Of a DNA stretch of 64,000 nucleotides, positions 36,268-48,790 are shown piece by piece. Under the pieces are notes generated by a model. That model saw only the letters and a list, made by a program, of their open reading frames with translations, searched no databases and had not been told where the DNA came from. The position numbers and the translations under genes are program-made. Numbering within the stretch: position 1 is the first letter of the stretch; the number at the start of each line of letters is the position of its first letter. The DNA is from Ixodes scapularis (lineage: Eukaryota > Arthropoda > Arachnida > Ixodida > Ixodidae): contig NW_024609835.1 of assembly GCF_016920785.2 (NCBI RefSeq), forward strand, positions 23,749,838 through 23,813,837, read 5' to 3'.

Positions 36268-36824
36268 AGGGGGCGAGGGGGGGGGGGGGGGGTGCAACGA
36301 TTTCCGAACTTCGGTCAAACAATTCTGGAAGTTGCTCCCTGACACTTCTGATGTAAAGAACAGAAAACCGATTTCACCTGCATGTCCTAATTGTTGAGTA
36401 AAAAAAAAAAAAAAAAAAAAAAGATAAGTATTGGCATTTTTGGCACCCCTCAACTCAGTCGCAATCTTCGGGGTCACACCTGGTCACACTCCTAGTGACG
36501 TAATTCGGGGCGCCATGTAGGTTTCCGTGTGCTCTCTAGGAGGACGTTTACTCTTCCTTGCTCTGCTGACATTAGCGGGCGTTATGCTGCAGCTTAGAGC
36601 CGAGCGAGGTCACGTAAGCTTTTCGCCGTAGTTCCTTCGTCTGCCTCTGGAGGCTGCAGATGGGGGAAAAAGCTCGAATTTTGCTTTGCGATTATGCAGC
36701 GAAATCGCGACATCTTTTTGAAAGACATGTTTTTTGTATCCTCCGGGACACGATACACAACGCAAAAATTGCGAGATGCAAATCCTTTAAATCTTAAAAT
36801 CGTTGCACCCCCCCCCCTTCCCCT
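36268..36824. mobile_element. Second TTAA-flanked element, G-runs in its TIRs
   Basis: TTAA at 36264-36267 and 36825-36828 flanks inverted ends that read AGGGG then a G-run then TGCAACGATTT at both sides. The left G-run is 16 bases and the right one about 10. 557 bp, non-coding. It resembles a non-autonomous piggyBac-type element, not the same family as 30278-30915. Confidence 0.65.
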
Positions 36825-38014
36825 TTAATGCTGAGGCCTCTCATGCTCATTGACTTTGACGTTCACACGCTTCGCCTGACGAACCATATGTGAAGATCTA
36901 TGCACCGCCAACACTTTGTTTAAGAAAAAAAAAAAAACGCGCAACGACAGTGTGCTAAACAAGGACAGACGCTCTTGAAGAGCGAACAAGCTCAAAGACT
37001 TCAGAGGTTCAAATACATTCAGATACTCCATATTCTATAATTGGTGTCCTAGCACGCGACAATTTTTTTATAAACATATGATATTTTACGTACTTGCCAA
37101 AATTGTAACCCGTACGGCGGAAAGACGAGAAGTAGAAGAGGGGCAGAGGAGACGAGCTTTGTTCTCTGTCCCTCATCTTTTTGTCGTCGTTTTTTCCGCT
37201 ATATATATTACAATGTTCCACCAGCTAGCCAACCAGGGGATTATGTTACAGTGCCCTGGAAAAAAAATAGTTCACCTAAATTATGAAAGAAAGAAAAATA
37301 GACATAAATGCCGCTGTCATGCTTTAGAGTGAAGCACGCCACGGCGCCAGCGCGAGATTGTTAAAGTTAGTTACAATTTTACATTTCCTATTCACTCCAA
37401 TCTAGCGTTTCAAACTTCAATAGATAAACTAGAATTTTTTTTACTTTGAGTAAAATATCAACCCTCTGCACCGAGAGGGCGATTGTTGTGACCGGCGGAA
37501 CCGCAGCGCTTCTCTGCCGCACCTGCAAAAGAGAACCGAGACCCTCGGGCGAGCGCCATCACGCGGCGTCATGAACGTGTGGCATAGATTCGATTTTCTG
37601 CTCGGTAATCACACCCTTACAACCACCCTTAGCAGTACTCGTAGAAAAGAATCAAAATAAGTAATCACAATGAGGCGGTGACAAATGCACGGGCAAAGTC
37701 CCGTTTGCTGAATGGTTTTTGCTAGATACGCTTAGAGTATTGGCCCTCTAGTTCTCCATTCTTTTGTGGGCGCCGCCATTTCGGTGCTTAGTGCAGAGCG
37801 GGTGGAAATGACGATTGTTACGGTTAGCTTTCGAACAGAGTATCAGAAAGCTCAGGTGATGTCGTCTTGCTCTGCGATTGCTGCGAGAGCAGAAAACGTT
37901 CCAGGAAACTGGCAACAGTCATTGTAGGCACGTAGGGTTCTTGCAAAGGAGATCGACGCAGGATGCCCTGGTGAACTACTTCAGCCGTTTCAACGGAGCG
38001 GTTGACACCGTGGT

Positions 38015-38303
38015 AAATAATAACTGGAGTTGTGTGGATATTTATACAGCGTGTAGTCGGTCGGCCATTTCAAAGTTGCGACGAGTCACCCGCTGTAGAT
38101 TAGGAATTTAGCCAGTGCAGTCGAACCGCTAGCCTGCGGTCTTTAACGCGCGCCACGTAGTAGTGACGCACGACGGCACGCTGGTAGGATGCTCATCCAG
38201 ATCGAAACGGGCACGGTGGCGATTTAGCCCACTGCAGCGCGAGCTTTCGCTCTACGTGCTCCGAGCTGGTTTCCGCTAGCCCACTCGGCCACCGATTCCC
38301 CGG
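38015..38303 (-). mobile_element. tRNA-derived SINE, copy 2
   Basis: Same family as 7443-7750. On the minus strand it runs from aatcggtggccgagtgggc through the body to gctgtataaatatccaca and ttattattt. The 9-bp target duplication caccgtggt lies at 38006-38014 and 38304-38312. The apparent protein-like frame running into it from the left is interrupted by the insertion. Confidence 0.85.
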
Positions 38304-38515
38304 CACCGTGGTGATGTGTAACGCCTTGGACGCACGCTTTCCCCACCGTGTTGTTGGCATAGAAATATTCTTACAATATATTCTTACAATGAAATGTCTG
38401 ATGCAGCTAATGAAAATATGAAAAATCTAGAAAAATGAGCAACTGGGAGTTCAGAGGACCAAATGCTGCCGTTAGTCCCTTGAGGCCAACCTTTTTCTCG
38501 GGGTGTACGATGTAA

Positions 38516-38946
38516 ATGTTGTTCTTTCAGCCCCTTGTAGGCTCTCGAAAATCTGTTCGATGCTTACACGGCAGAAAAGCACTCTGCTCTAAGAAGCACG
38601 CTGTACAGTACACTAAATGTGTGACTAACGTTGTATACGAGATTCCATTATGCTGTGGAAAAGTTTATATTGGACAAACCAGCCTCTGTTCTAACGATAG
38701 GGCACGTGAGCATAATCTTTCTGTGCGCAACAACGCGGGGGGACACCTGGCAGACCACTGCAGGTGATGTGCGGACTGTAAGCCTCTTTTGGCTGAAACA
38801 AAGTTTTTAAAGAAATCAAAAGATAAGACCGAGAGAGAGAAATTATAGAGGCGTCTTATATCAAAAGGAAAGCTGACAAATGCGTTAGCATGCCTTCTCT
38901 CTTTTTGCTCCAGAAAGAAGTAATGTTTCTAGATAGCTGCTTGTGA
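38516..38946 (+). pseudogene. Penelope-like element GIY-YIG endonuclease fragment
   Basis: The frame from 38516 encodes VVYEIPLCCGKVYIGQTSLC then NDRAREHNLSVRNNAGGHLA, the GIY-YIG core (VYIGQT, DRAREH). It hits an in-frame TGA at 38765-38767. A shifted frame near 38835 continues EREIIEASYIKRKADKCVSM and stops at 38944-38946, the usual C-terminal part of Penelope-like nucleases. The sequence then has AATAAA and a tail ending gttagcgcccgtcctgtgtg. No reverse transcriptase is present upstream, so it is a truncated dead copy. Confidence 0.75.
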
Positions 38947-39608
38947 GAGTGGTGATTGGGTGCAGTTTTGGGTTTGCATACGATCTTGTGTATAAAAGGG
39001 ACAGTGTTTTCTCTAATAAAATCAGTTGTGAGTTAGCGCCCGTCCTGTGTGATAGGTCAAAGCAAAATACATTTTACAGAGATTGAGTCATTCCTAGATA
39101 TCGAGTTCACGTATCAGGTCTATGACCTGCAGCTGGAAACTACGCCGTTATTTGTGTTATCAGCTCAGTCGCCATCATCTGTGCAATCACAAAATGCGCG
39201 TCAGTAAACAGTCTGCTGCAAGAGGTCACCGCAGTGCTGCATGCACGCTAACGACCAGTGCGGTATCTCGGCGATCGAGGTGGTTCCTACACCCGCACTG
39301 ACGCAAACGATGGCAACTTTCCGCTCGTTTCTATTTCCCTCTTTCCTTCTTTTGAAGATCCTCTCCCGACCGGTAGAAATACGGACGTCGGCCCACGCGC
39401 CTTTCACTCTCTCTGAAGGACCGCTGCGAGGTCCTGCCGAAGGTTGTGTTTGTGTTAGGTCGCCGTCCTTGGCTGACTGTTAGTCGCATTGCGCATCGCT
39501 TTGAAGGACTCGGATACCTCTGCGCAAAGGGCGCGTTACCTTCGAGGTTTTGAATTCCGCTGAGTGTGTTCAGCGGCCGCAAATAAAATTTTTATTTATC
39601 CAGTCAGC

Positions 39609-39673
39609 ATGAAGCTACTCGGACTACCGGATTGGACTGTCTTGGTGATAACAGTCTTCGTCTTGCTTTACCT
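39609..39673 (+). pseudogene. Orphan P450 first exon (exon 1-like, 'B')
   Basis: Encodes MKLLGLPDWTVLVITVFVLL then Y and a split Leu codon, matching the 65-nt length and phase-2 end of exon 1 in genes A and C. Donor gttagt follows at 39674. It is more diverged than A and C are from each other. No exon 2-14 homologue lies between here and gene C (46429). It could be the remnant of a deleted P450 copy, or an alternative first exon that splices in phase to exon 2 of gene C at 60742. I cannot tell these apart from sequence. Confidence 0.7.
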
Positions 39674-40706
39674 GTTAGTCGATATCGTTTCTTTTGCGCT
39701 TTTATGAATTAACGAATTATGGTGGATCCATTTGGGAATTTTTTGCGGGCCGGGGACGGGGCAAGGAATAACTGAAATTTTGTATCATTGAGATAAATGT
39801 TTACTTTACAATTAGGTGTCGGAAGTTATTGACATAGTATCCCTTAGGGCCACTGAACGCTTTCACACTCGAGTAACGAAACTCCCAAATTTCCTTTCCG
39901 GAGCGCAAGACCGTGCCCGCAAACCGGCGGCGGCTAAAGCGCTGGATGAATCTTATAAACAAGTACCGGCCAAGCGTGTGCGTGATTGGACGCACTTTAG
40001 CCAAAAAAGGCGGAGCATCGCCGACAACCGGCATTGAGAGTAGACCAACAGGAGCGTGCTTCGCAAACTGCGGCGCGTCACCGGCACCCACATCATACCA
40101 ATAAACGCGTGCTCGTTTTGATGTGGGATGCGCCATGAGTCGAAAATGGCGACGCGTCGCCGGCATCCAATAGGAGCGCCCGTGGCAGAGTCAAACGATG
40201 ACGGTAGTTGGATAGGTCAGGATATCCAGCGATTTAGCGGCTGTCGTCGACTCCCGATAACGTAAAAAGGTGCTTTCTGTGTCGGTCTTCGGCCCACATG
40301 GCTCGAAACTGTCCGAGTGCGGGTGCTAGGCAAGCAAATCAGGTGCAGGTGGAAGGGGTAGGCGATATTCTGGTTGCTCCCGTTGAAGGCGTGGAACTGT
40401 GTGTTGAGGGCTCCATGCGGCCGGCCATCGCGGTTAAGACACATGAGCTTCAGGGCAAGTTTTCACTCAAAGGGTGTTTCGGTTTTATGTGGAAGGTTAA
40501 CCGTAATCATGAATAACTGCGTTGTATGTACGTTTAATCTGCGGAGAGTTCATCACCCCCAATGAGCGCCTGGTGTCTTGGCTGCAGATGAAACGTTTTG
40601 CCAATGCAGTAAATAACAGTTATTATTAGATTCATAGAGGAAAACACTGTCTACTTTACAAATATGAAACAAATCTTTCCAGCAAAGAGACAAGCACTGC
40701 AAAAAG

Positions 40707-40760
<54 letters not shown>

Positions 40761-43700
40761 CAGATAGCAGCGCAAGTCAAACACTTCTATCTGCACAAAA
40801 ATGAGATTGTTTCTTGTACTTCGTTTCAGCTTAAGTCCGCACGCAGCCGACGCTAAGAGGTAATGGGACAAACGAAGCAGCGTCACTCAAACGTTTTGTT
40901 AACGATTGGTTCAGCGATGACGTATAGAAACATGATGATTACTATGATGGTGCGCTTTTGAGCATGGCTGATGGGTCCCACCAAATCGTAGCGCTGGATG
41001 TATCTTCCCTTGAGGTGGAACGAAGTTATAGTACTTGCTAAATCTGGTGTGGTGTGCGGTCTCTTTTCCCTGTTTCTTTTGTCAATTTTTGTACCTTTGT
41101 TTGCGGTGGTTGTGCTGCTGGGCTTCGTTTGGCAGTACATTTGCAGCTATCAGTCAGCGCTCGTCACTCTTTTCGTTTGCCTTCGTGTGTTTGTGCGCTG
41201 GTTTGTTAAAGCAGTTATTTCGAAAACCTTAAACGTAGGCTAACGTTATCAATTTTCTCACAGTGATATATTATTGTGGAATGGGGTCGTAGTAAACACT
41301 TCCAACCGGACAAATAACATCGATCGCTCTTTGGCGATACTAGAGGGTGAGTCGAAGGGATCGGTGGCTGTTTGGAGGGACCACATAAATCGGGTTTTGA
41401 ACGTATCGAGCTAAGATTTTACACAGAGGGGGCCGAAGAACGTGCATAAATTGTACACAACCTTCACTGAACAAACATACCCGAGTAAAAACGTAGAAAT
41501 TAGAAACTTGAAGTCTCTACCAACGGGGACTGGGTGCACGCGGCGTACCCAATCGTACTTATGGCATGCTTACCTGCCTGACGCCAAGTAAACCTCCACC
41601 TATTCTGCGCTGACAGGTGCGCGACCGAAGAGGTCGCGCACCAGTCACCTAGCTGTGTTTGGACATTTGTGTTTGTCCTTTGTCCCTGTTGTTCCCCTTC
41701 TCCGGGGATTATTTTCGTCGTTCTTGTCCAGCTCCCTTGCACCTTTGCATTTAACTGCATTGTAATCATAACCTATTTTTGACTGGCCCCTATGTCCGCG
41801 AGTAAGTCCTAACAATTGAGCAACATAAAAAAAGAATTCGCATTAGCGCTAGCTGCTCAACATTTATCATTTTAGGTCACATCTTGTCCTCTTCTAAGGA
41901 TAGGCTTTTTTTTTTCAGTAGGCTGACTCATACATTTAAAAAATATATATTTTCAATCATAAACTTATGGATAAAAAACACAGCGTTCGTGATTAGAATG
42001 GGAAGGGGACGTATAACTTGGTAACGGCTAAAGTAGATTTACCAGTTGGAAATACATTTTTTGTCAAATTGTTATATCGGGAAAGCAATCGGACGTTTAC
42101 GACAATTACTGCGAAAATAATTTATTGCCAGTTATTTTATCGCTTGTAGTGAGTCGTGCGCATGTCTTGTACCAATGGCCTAAACAAATCCTCGGTATTT
42201 TATTGGGGTGTAGGAGGTGACCGCCATCTGTATAAAATGTAACCATACAAAAAATTCAGTCTTATGCGCCTAGAAACTGGGTTAGAGGAGGAGACGAGAG
42301 GTCAAAACACCGAGTTGTGGTTTGATTGATTGGTGGGTTTCTTTGTTTCTTGTCGCATGCTCCGTGTTACCTTAGTGTTGAGCGCAGGGATCGCAACGGT
42401 TCATTCCAGCCAGTTCAGCCCTGTACCACGTGGCTACGCGTCCCTAGCGACCCCCTCCCGAAAGTCACCCGACAATCACACAGTATTGAACTGGCTCCGA
42501 CATAACCCATGGCGTCCGCTGGAGTCCATCATAAGCTGAAATACTGGCCAGATATCAGAGATGCGATACTGGCTAGATAGGCCAAAAAATAAATAGAGGC
42601 CTCCCAATGCACATGCGCCGAACTCAAACTGAGTTTTGGGTTTTGGGTTGGCGCTCTCCCTTAACGGAAACTTCGAGGAATAGCGTGGGGCCCCTATAGG
42701 ACTGTTCCTCTCGGTCAGGGGGCGCTGTAGCGTCCGCGAGACGCGACCATTCGATGCTGACGTGAAGCGGCGTCCTAGCGTCTCACCAGGCATGATCGAC
42801 GGGCGCAGACTAGCTTCTGCCAGCCTCCCCCCCATTGTCTGTCTACGGGCACTCGCAGAGCGTCTGAAAGGACGCAACGTAACGAAGAGCGGAAACGTGA
42901 CCTCAGAGAGTCCGAATTCGCTCAAAATTTGAAAGCATCGGGTCGATTTCCTCAAGGCCAGGTACCGTCGGCAGGTATGGCGGCGGCCTTTCCGCTCGCT
43001 TCGGAGCGAATTCGTCATGGTCGCTGCAATATTAGCCACGTTTATTGCCAGTGAATGGTGCCGCCGGTTTTTGCTTCGCTTTATCTCGCTCAAGTCACAA
43101 CGAACGACCGGTGGGATCGCCCCATTTTAAAGATCGTCTTCTGATTCCTGCCGTTCCTAAGCCTAAAGAGACTGGGTCACCATTGCCATAGCAACGCGTC
43201 GCTACTCGGGGGCTTCCAGTGGATTTCACGCGAGCCTTGATACCTGTAACTTAATTAAAAACAAGTCTTCGAAGGACTCAGGTTCGCTTCAGCTCAGATT
43301 TAAATAAAGCAACTGCTCGCAGGGTATGTTCGCTTGCGTTCTTCTCAGTATCGGCACAGTTTAGGGCCTAAACAGTGCCAGGTTACTACCATAGACCCGA
43401 TGGAGTCGATTTCTGGGCAAACCGCTCAGCAGCGCTTCCGTGGTCGGAGGCGCTCATTACTGCAACGAATCGAAGCCTCATTGCTCTAATAATAGAATGC
43501 GAAACTAAAATAAGCAGCGAGAACCATGTTCATAAAATGAAGTGCTAACGTTTTAATTATTACTTTACACTGTCGAGCTAGCTTGAGCGGCTTCCTAGTA
43601 GTTTGCGAAGACGAAGCCGCTCAAAATTCAACATGGCGCAGTCCCTCCGCCGTGCTCTGCCGCTACTCCCTTCCGGTAGGCTTTGTTTGGAAATTTATGG

Positions 43701-44003
43701 CTCGCGCGTGCCATGCCACTTGTTATGGCAAAGAATAGTAAGTTCTGCTTGCCTGCCTTGTATCCAGCAGTTGACAGTCCGTTACTTGTCGTCGGCATAA
43801 AATTCCAGGGAATATAAACAGATGCAGCATTTTTTCGCAATAGTTGACGCATTTATTCAGTCATTTGCATGACAAGGAAAAACAATTTACACTGTCACTT
43901 TAAACAAGCGTTTCTTTGCGAAAAAAAAATTAATAATGCGCGCAGTATCTACGTTAGCAATAGGGGCCACAGCGAAGATACAATGTGCGACACTGTTAGC
44001 TCA
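39674..44003 (+). other. Region between orphan exon and copy C
   Basis: 4.3 kb without recognised P450 exons. It contains (TA)n then (GA)n (about 40710-40760), an unassigned open frame of about 205 codons on the minus strand (42476-43093, GC-rich, no known domain, probably chance or repeat), and a 12-bp-arm hairpin around 43583-43625. Copy C homology begins at 44004. Confidence 0.5.
40710..40760. repeat. (TA)n followed by (GA)n microsatellite
   Basis: About 15 TA units are directly followed by about 10 AG/GA units. Confidence 0.9.
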
Positions 44004-46428
44004 AACACGACATAGTGTTCGCGCTAACACGACGCGCTGACACGACAGGATCGCACGACACGTGACCTCGGGGGGAGGGGGGGGGGGGGGGGGGGGGCTC
44101 GCGCGGTGCATTATGGGATATTTTACAAAATGCACCGCGCGGTTACGCCGACGCCGACGGCGACGTCACTCAAGCCGGAAACGGGCGCCTAAGAGCTGTG
44201 CTCTAAAAGTACAAAACCCTCAAATGGTGCAATTTGTGGCTGGAAGATAAGCTTAGGAAAAGTTTCTGTTGGGGTGAAAACTTTCATACTCACCGTCGTC
44301 AGTTGGGATCCAAACGAACGGGTGCTTCATGCCCCCGACGCTGCTTGGGTACGACTTTGCGTAACCGCACGAATGAGGTGGTTCAAAGACACGAAAAGCC
44401 TTCCCCTTGCCCTAGAGTGCGAAGCTCGCGCAGTGCCATGATCGAGGCGCCGACGCTTGACGCACCGAAAGCCAGCGAAAACGCGAAAGCACCGAGCAGA
44501 TCCACGGATGCCTCCACGACGGTCCACCGGTGCCACCGGTTTCAGAGCGCGCAGAGCGCAAGCGCGCATGCGCACAGGCAGCGGTTTCGCTTTCGAAACG
44601 CAAGAAAAGCAAAATTTTGGGAGTGTAATATTGATACGAACTTTAAAAAAAAAAACTATGTTATATTTTTAAAAATACGTAATTTGTATTTAGTGAAATA
44701 ATATGCAGTCATATCTAGAGCTAAATGAAGATCGATTCATTTTTGTTTTGTTTAGTTTTTACTAATGAACGCCTCCGACCACGCGTGCGCTGCTGCACAC
44801 CTCTATGGTGGCGCCATCCGTGTTCCGGCCGCGCAACTCGCTCTGTGTCGGGAGGTTGGCCTAAATCTTCGAACGCCAAGAAAATCTAAGAACGAGCGCC
44901 AAATAACAGTGCTAGGGATTGGATGATTTTGGCTGAATACTGCCAACAACAATTATACTGATTTCAGATTGTCTTTTGTTTTAGCCGGCTTGATTTGGTT
45001 TTACCTTAACACTTATTTCTAAACTAAAAGTACTTGCTGAGGGTATATGTTTTACGTTTTTTTATAGTTTTCTTTTTTGATTATTACGTTCCTTAGCCGC
45101 ACTGGCGCTACAAGCGGGAAACATAAGCGCACCGCGCTGCGCTGCAAAAAGAAACAACAACATACAAATTGTTGCGTTTGGGTTTCCCAAATTCTTAAGA
45201 GAACCCAAGCGTTGGGGCATCCCATTCTAAAACTCTCTATATCTGCTTGGTTAAATAAAGAGCCGAGCCACCACGGAATTCCTGGCGTCTTCCGCGTCTC
45301 CTGGTCGCTTGTGTATGCGCTTTTTCTTTTGCTGAAGTACGAACGAACATGCATAAGGGTCAAGGGTTCCGTGTTTTCGGTAAATAGTGATAAGCCACGA
45401 CTCTTAACCACCGGCCTGGTTTTACCGAAATCAGGGTAAACCCCAAATACGCCGAATCGGAGCTGGCCTGAATAAAAAAAATGAAAGCTTTTCTACAGCA
45501 TTACCTTCGTTTGCACAGAAACAAAGAAGCGTACATTTAACTGTCCGCGAGGTTGCTTCTTCCTTCGGGGCGGCACACGTCATTTCGTTTTTCTCTGGTA
45601 CCCGGGCGTTTTGTAATTGTTCAGGTCACGCCCTTATGTTCCCTGAAGAAAAAAAAAACAAAGGGCCGCGGGGGCGGGGGGGGGGGGGGGGGGGGGGGGG
45701 TTGAGGTTGCCATATCTGTGTCTTATTTTGCATAAACCTCGATTAACACCGGTTTTTTTGTCTAACACCAAAAACTTACAAAAAAAGAAAAAAAAAGAAA
45801 AAACGAATGTGTGGAAAAAAAAAAATAAACTCCGACAACACACCCCCGAATTCGAACAATATAACGCTGAAAACACGGTACCCGATGCATAACCTACTAT
45901 CATCTGTGGCTACGTCGACCCAAACGGCGTAGGCCTCCGGTTGACGTAATCTCAGGGCGGTCGCAAAAAAAAAAAAAAACACTTTAGGGTATTGTGACAT
46001 CGTCGAGTGCCCTCTCCTTCCGATCAAGGACAAAAAGAGAATTAGCGACCGCCATGCACACGCAAGGTGGTGTCGATCAAGGGCAGCATATGGTTTTCCC
46101 TTGCCCGTGTTACCCTTCGCATTCGGCGTGTCCCCTTTCCGCCCCGTGCGAGTAGCGCCTCCACTGTTTTCCATCCAGTTACCCTTGACGCTCGAGAAGA
46201 GCCGGACGCCTTCTTGTGACTTCGTTGTTGTGAGGAGACTACGGTTTCGGTTGGTGTCTTCATTTCCGTGTTTGTCTTTTGTCGTCTCGCTTAGCTTTCT
46301 TTATTATATCACTGCGCATTGATACTAGGTAAGGAACGCGGAAGAAGCTCGAATCATACTTGCAGGTGTTTGTTCAGCGCTATTGCGACCCTTCTGCGCG
46401 CGCGAAACAAGACCTCGATTGGCTCAAG
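44004..46428 (+). promoter_or_regulatory. 5' flank of gene C
   Basis: Collinear with 1-2289 upstream of gene A, with small indels. The G-runs differ in length (44070-44097 with one A; 45676-45700, against 15 bases in A). The hairpin gcgcggtgcatt is kept at 44101-44112. Conservation of this flank means both genes probably share promoter elements. Confidence 0.6.
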
Positions 46429-46493
46429 ATGAAGTTCTTGGGCGTTCCGGATTGGATAATCCTGGTGGCGACTGCGTTGGTCCTGCTGTACTT
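46429..46493 (+). CDS. P450 gene C exon 1
   Basis: Encodes MKFLGVPDWIILVATALVLL then Y and a split Leu codon. Donor gtaagt. One residue differs from gene A (Phe3 instead of Ile). Confidence 0.92.
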
Positions 46494-48701
46494 GTAAGTA
46501 AAGCTCTCATATTTACAATGTTAAAAGAAAAGGGGGGGGGGGGGGTGTTCATGGTACCCACTTTCCGGCTAAGGTAATATTTTTAATAGTCGGGAGTTTC
46601 TGTTTACAAGTTGTTTATACAAAAAAAGAGTTCTTGTGAATGGGGTTCTCTACTTCTATTATAACCGATGTGTTCAGCGTAGCAGAATAAATTAATAAGG
46701 TTATAAAACAACTATATATCGAGAAGAAAATAAAAATTTAGAAATCTAAGTTTGGAACTGCATTTCAAGATGTATCGTTTACTGGTGGTCTGTTAACTGC
46801 AGGTTGTTTGTTTTACAAGAAAATATGACGTAACGGCATTATACATTATGGAGCCATTTTCTTGGTGTTGGTTAAGATAAATGCTTCCGAAAATATGCAT
46901 TTTAAGCGCTTTATTTAAAAAATACCGAAAAACAATTTAAAACAATATGCAAAAAAACACTTCAATCAGAAAATAAAACCTGCCAAGAGATTTGCAGTAT
47001 TCCCATCCCTTGTGTTTACTGAAGGATTTTGTAATTTCCGTGAGGCGATGTTCTCACATATTCTCAGAAGCGCTTGTAGCATTGGCTTACACAAATATCT
47101 ATATAGCTATTGTATGTATTTTATACACCAAAGGAAATTTCTGCGCTTATTAAATCACCGTCATTTCTCTAGATTACCGAATGAAGTTGAGCGCAGGAAA
47201 TACTCAACTAATTCTCTCAACATTTGTGAACTGATTATGCACAAAAACAAGGCGCCTGAAAAACGTTATCGAATATTCGATATTCAGTTTCAAAGACCAC
47301 TTCATTTTTAGCAAAAAAAGAAAAAGAAACAGCCTTACATGGCAAAATGCTGATATATTTGTTTTCTTCTATTAAACACTCTCTCAGGACTGTTTCATTA
47401 CATTTTTTAATCCGTTGCAGATATGAGGTGGCAGATATGAAGTTAATATAAAGTATACTTTACTCGTGTTATCTTAGATCCATGTCGAAACCAGGTAAAA
47501 GCAGACAGTCTTAAATGATTTGGAACATTATTTTAGTGCCATTTTGATCACAATATATTTTATCATAACTAAGATATGTACACACGACTCGCTGTCATAT
47601 AAGTTCAAGCTTGGAATATAAAAAAAAATTGAAAGACGTTCACAATCATCTGTAATGCCGAATTAGAGCGCAGCTCTTGAGGACGAGCAGGGGAGGGTCA
47701 TGTGTGACGTCAGACGTTATGTCACGTTTGACGTGACGAGGGTAAAATTTTCCAGCTAAATGTGGCGGGAAAATTTTCCGCCGAATATATTGGGAAAGTT
47801 TTGCCCTCATGACGTCACACGCGACGTCATCATGGCAAAGGTCCCATAATGCAACACACGGTTACGCCGGCGGCGTCGCCTCTCAAGTCGGAGACGGGCG
47901 CCTAAGACCTGCGCTCTAAAAACAAAACAGAATCATTGTAAGATGCTATTTGCCCGGTTCGCTGTTTTCCTCGGAGGCCGTGACCCAGACGGACTCTCCT
48001 CAACACGCTTAATAGGTCAAAGAAAGGCACACAAAACTATAGCCATAACTTTCTCATCAAAGATGGCCGATGTGAAATCGCCACCTCGGGCAGCAGCATA
48101 TAAGACAAGCTTTAGGCTACATGAATAACACCAATGAGGCGCCTAACTTGGCGCAAGCTTGGCAATTCTAGGAACATAACTTGGGCCTAGTACGATTTTG
48201 CTCCAAGGTGTTAGCGTCAAAGCACTTTTCTTTGGCGTTTCTACTACTTTTATTTCGATTGCCTCATAGTCACTAAAGTGCCACGCTCGAGCCAGAAATG
48301 ACATGTTTCAACTGAATATCCATCAGTGAAGCCTAAATATGGCGTTCGCTTGGCAATTTAGGCTCAAAGCTGTCATATAAAAGCCGACGAACCAGAAGTA
48401 AAACCTAAGTCATGAACTTGTTTGGCGATTTAGGTTCAAAGATGCCAGATGAGAGCCAAACTACCACCAGTAAAGCGTAACGTTGACGATATTTGGCGAA
48501 TCGGAATCAAGATTTTTAGACTCTAGCAAAAGAAGATTAGGTTTGGCTCTACCTTGGCTTGTTCAGGCTTTCAGCATTCACACTCCTTGTAATCCAAATG
48601 ACACTCAATTTAATACGTGTGCTATCCAATTTAATTCAAGCGCCATCCATTTTAATCCCAGTGCTACCCAAAGCAGTCCTGGCGTCAGTGAATTTAATTT
48701 A

Positions 48702-48790
<89 letters not shown>

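Larger units (their letters stand above)
35584..38014 (+). other. Intergenic region after gene A
   Basis: 3' UTR and polyadenylation signals, then G-runs (36107-36127, 36277-36292), a TTAA-flanked element (36268-36824), and unassigned sequence to the SINE at 38015. No gene recognised. Confidence 0.5.

Noticed and set aside
37945..38100. A frame reading RRSTQDALVNYFSRF then VNNNWSCVDIYT that resembled a reverse transcriptase segment
   Set aside because: The second part is the tail of a SINE (38015-38303) with its own target duplication, so the joined reading is an accident of the insertion.
40998..41243. Hydrophobic 81-codon frame that might be a membrane protein
   Set aside because: Hydrophobicity comes from T-rich sequence. 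There is no homologue I recognise and no gene context.
42476..43093. 205-codon open frame on the minus strand
   Set aside because: No recognisable domain, odd composition, GC-rich region, no splice or expression evidence. Most likely chance.
39674..46428. A complete third P450 gene starting at 39609
   Set aside because: None of the conserved P450 exons (I-helix, ExxR or heme loop) occurs between this exon and gene C.
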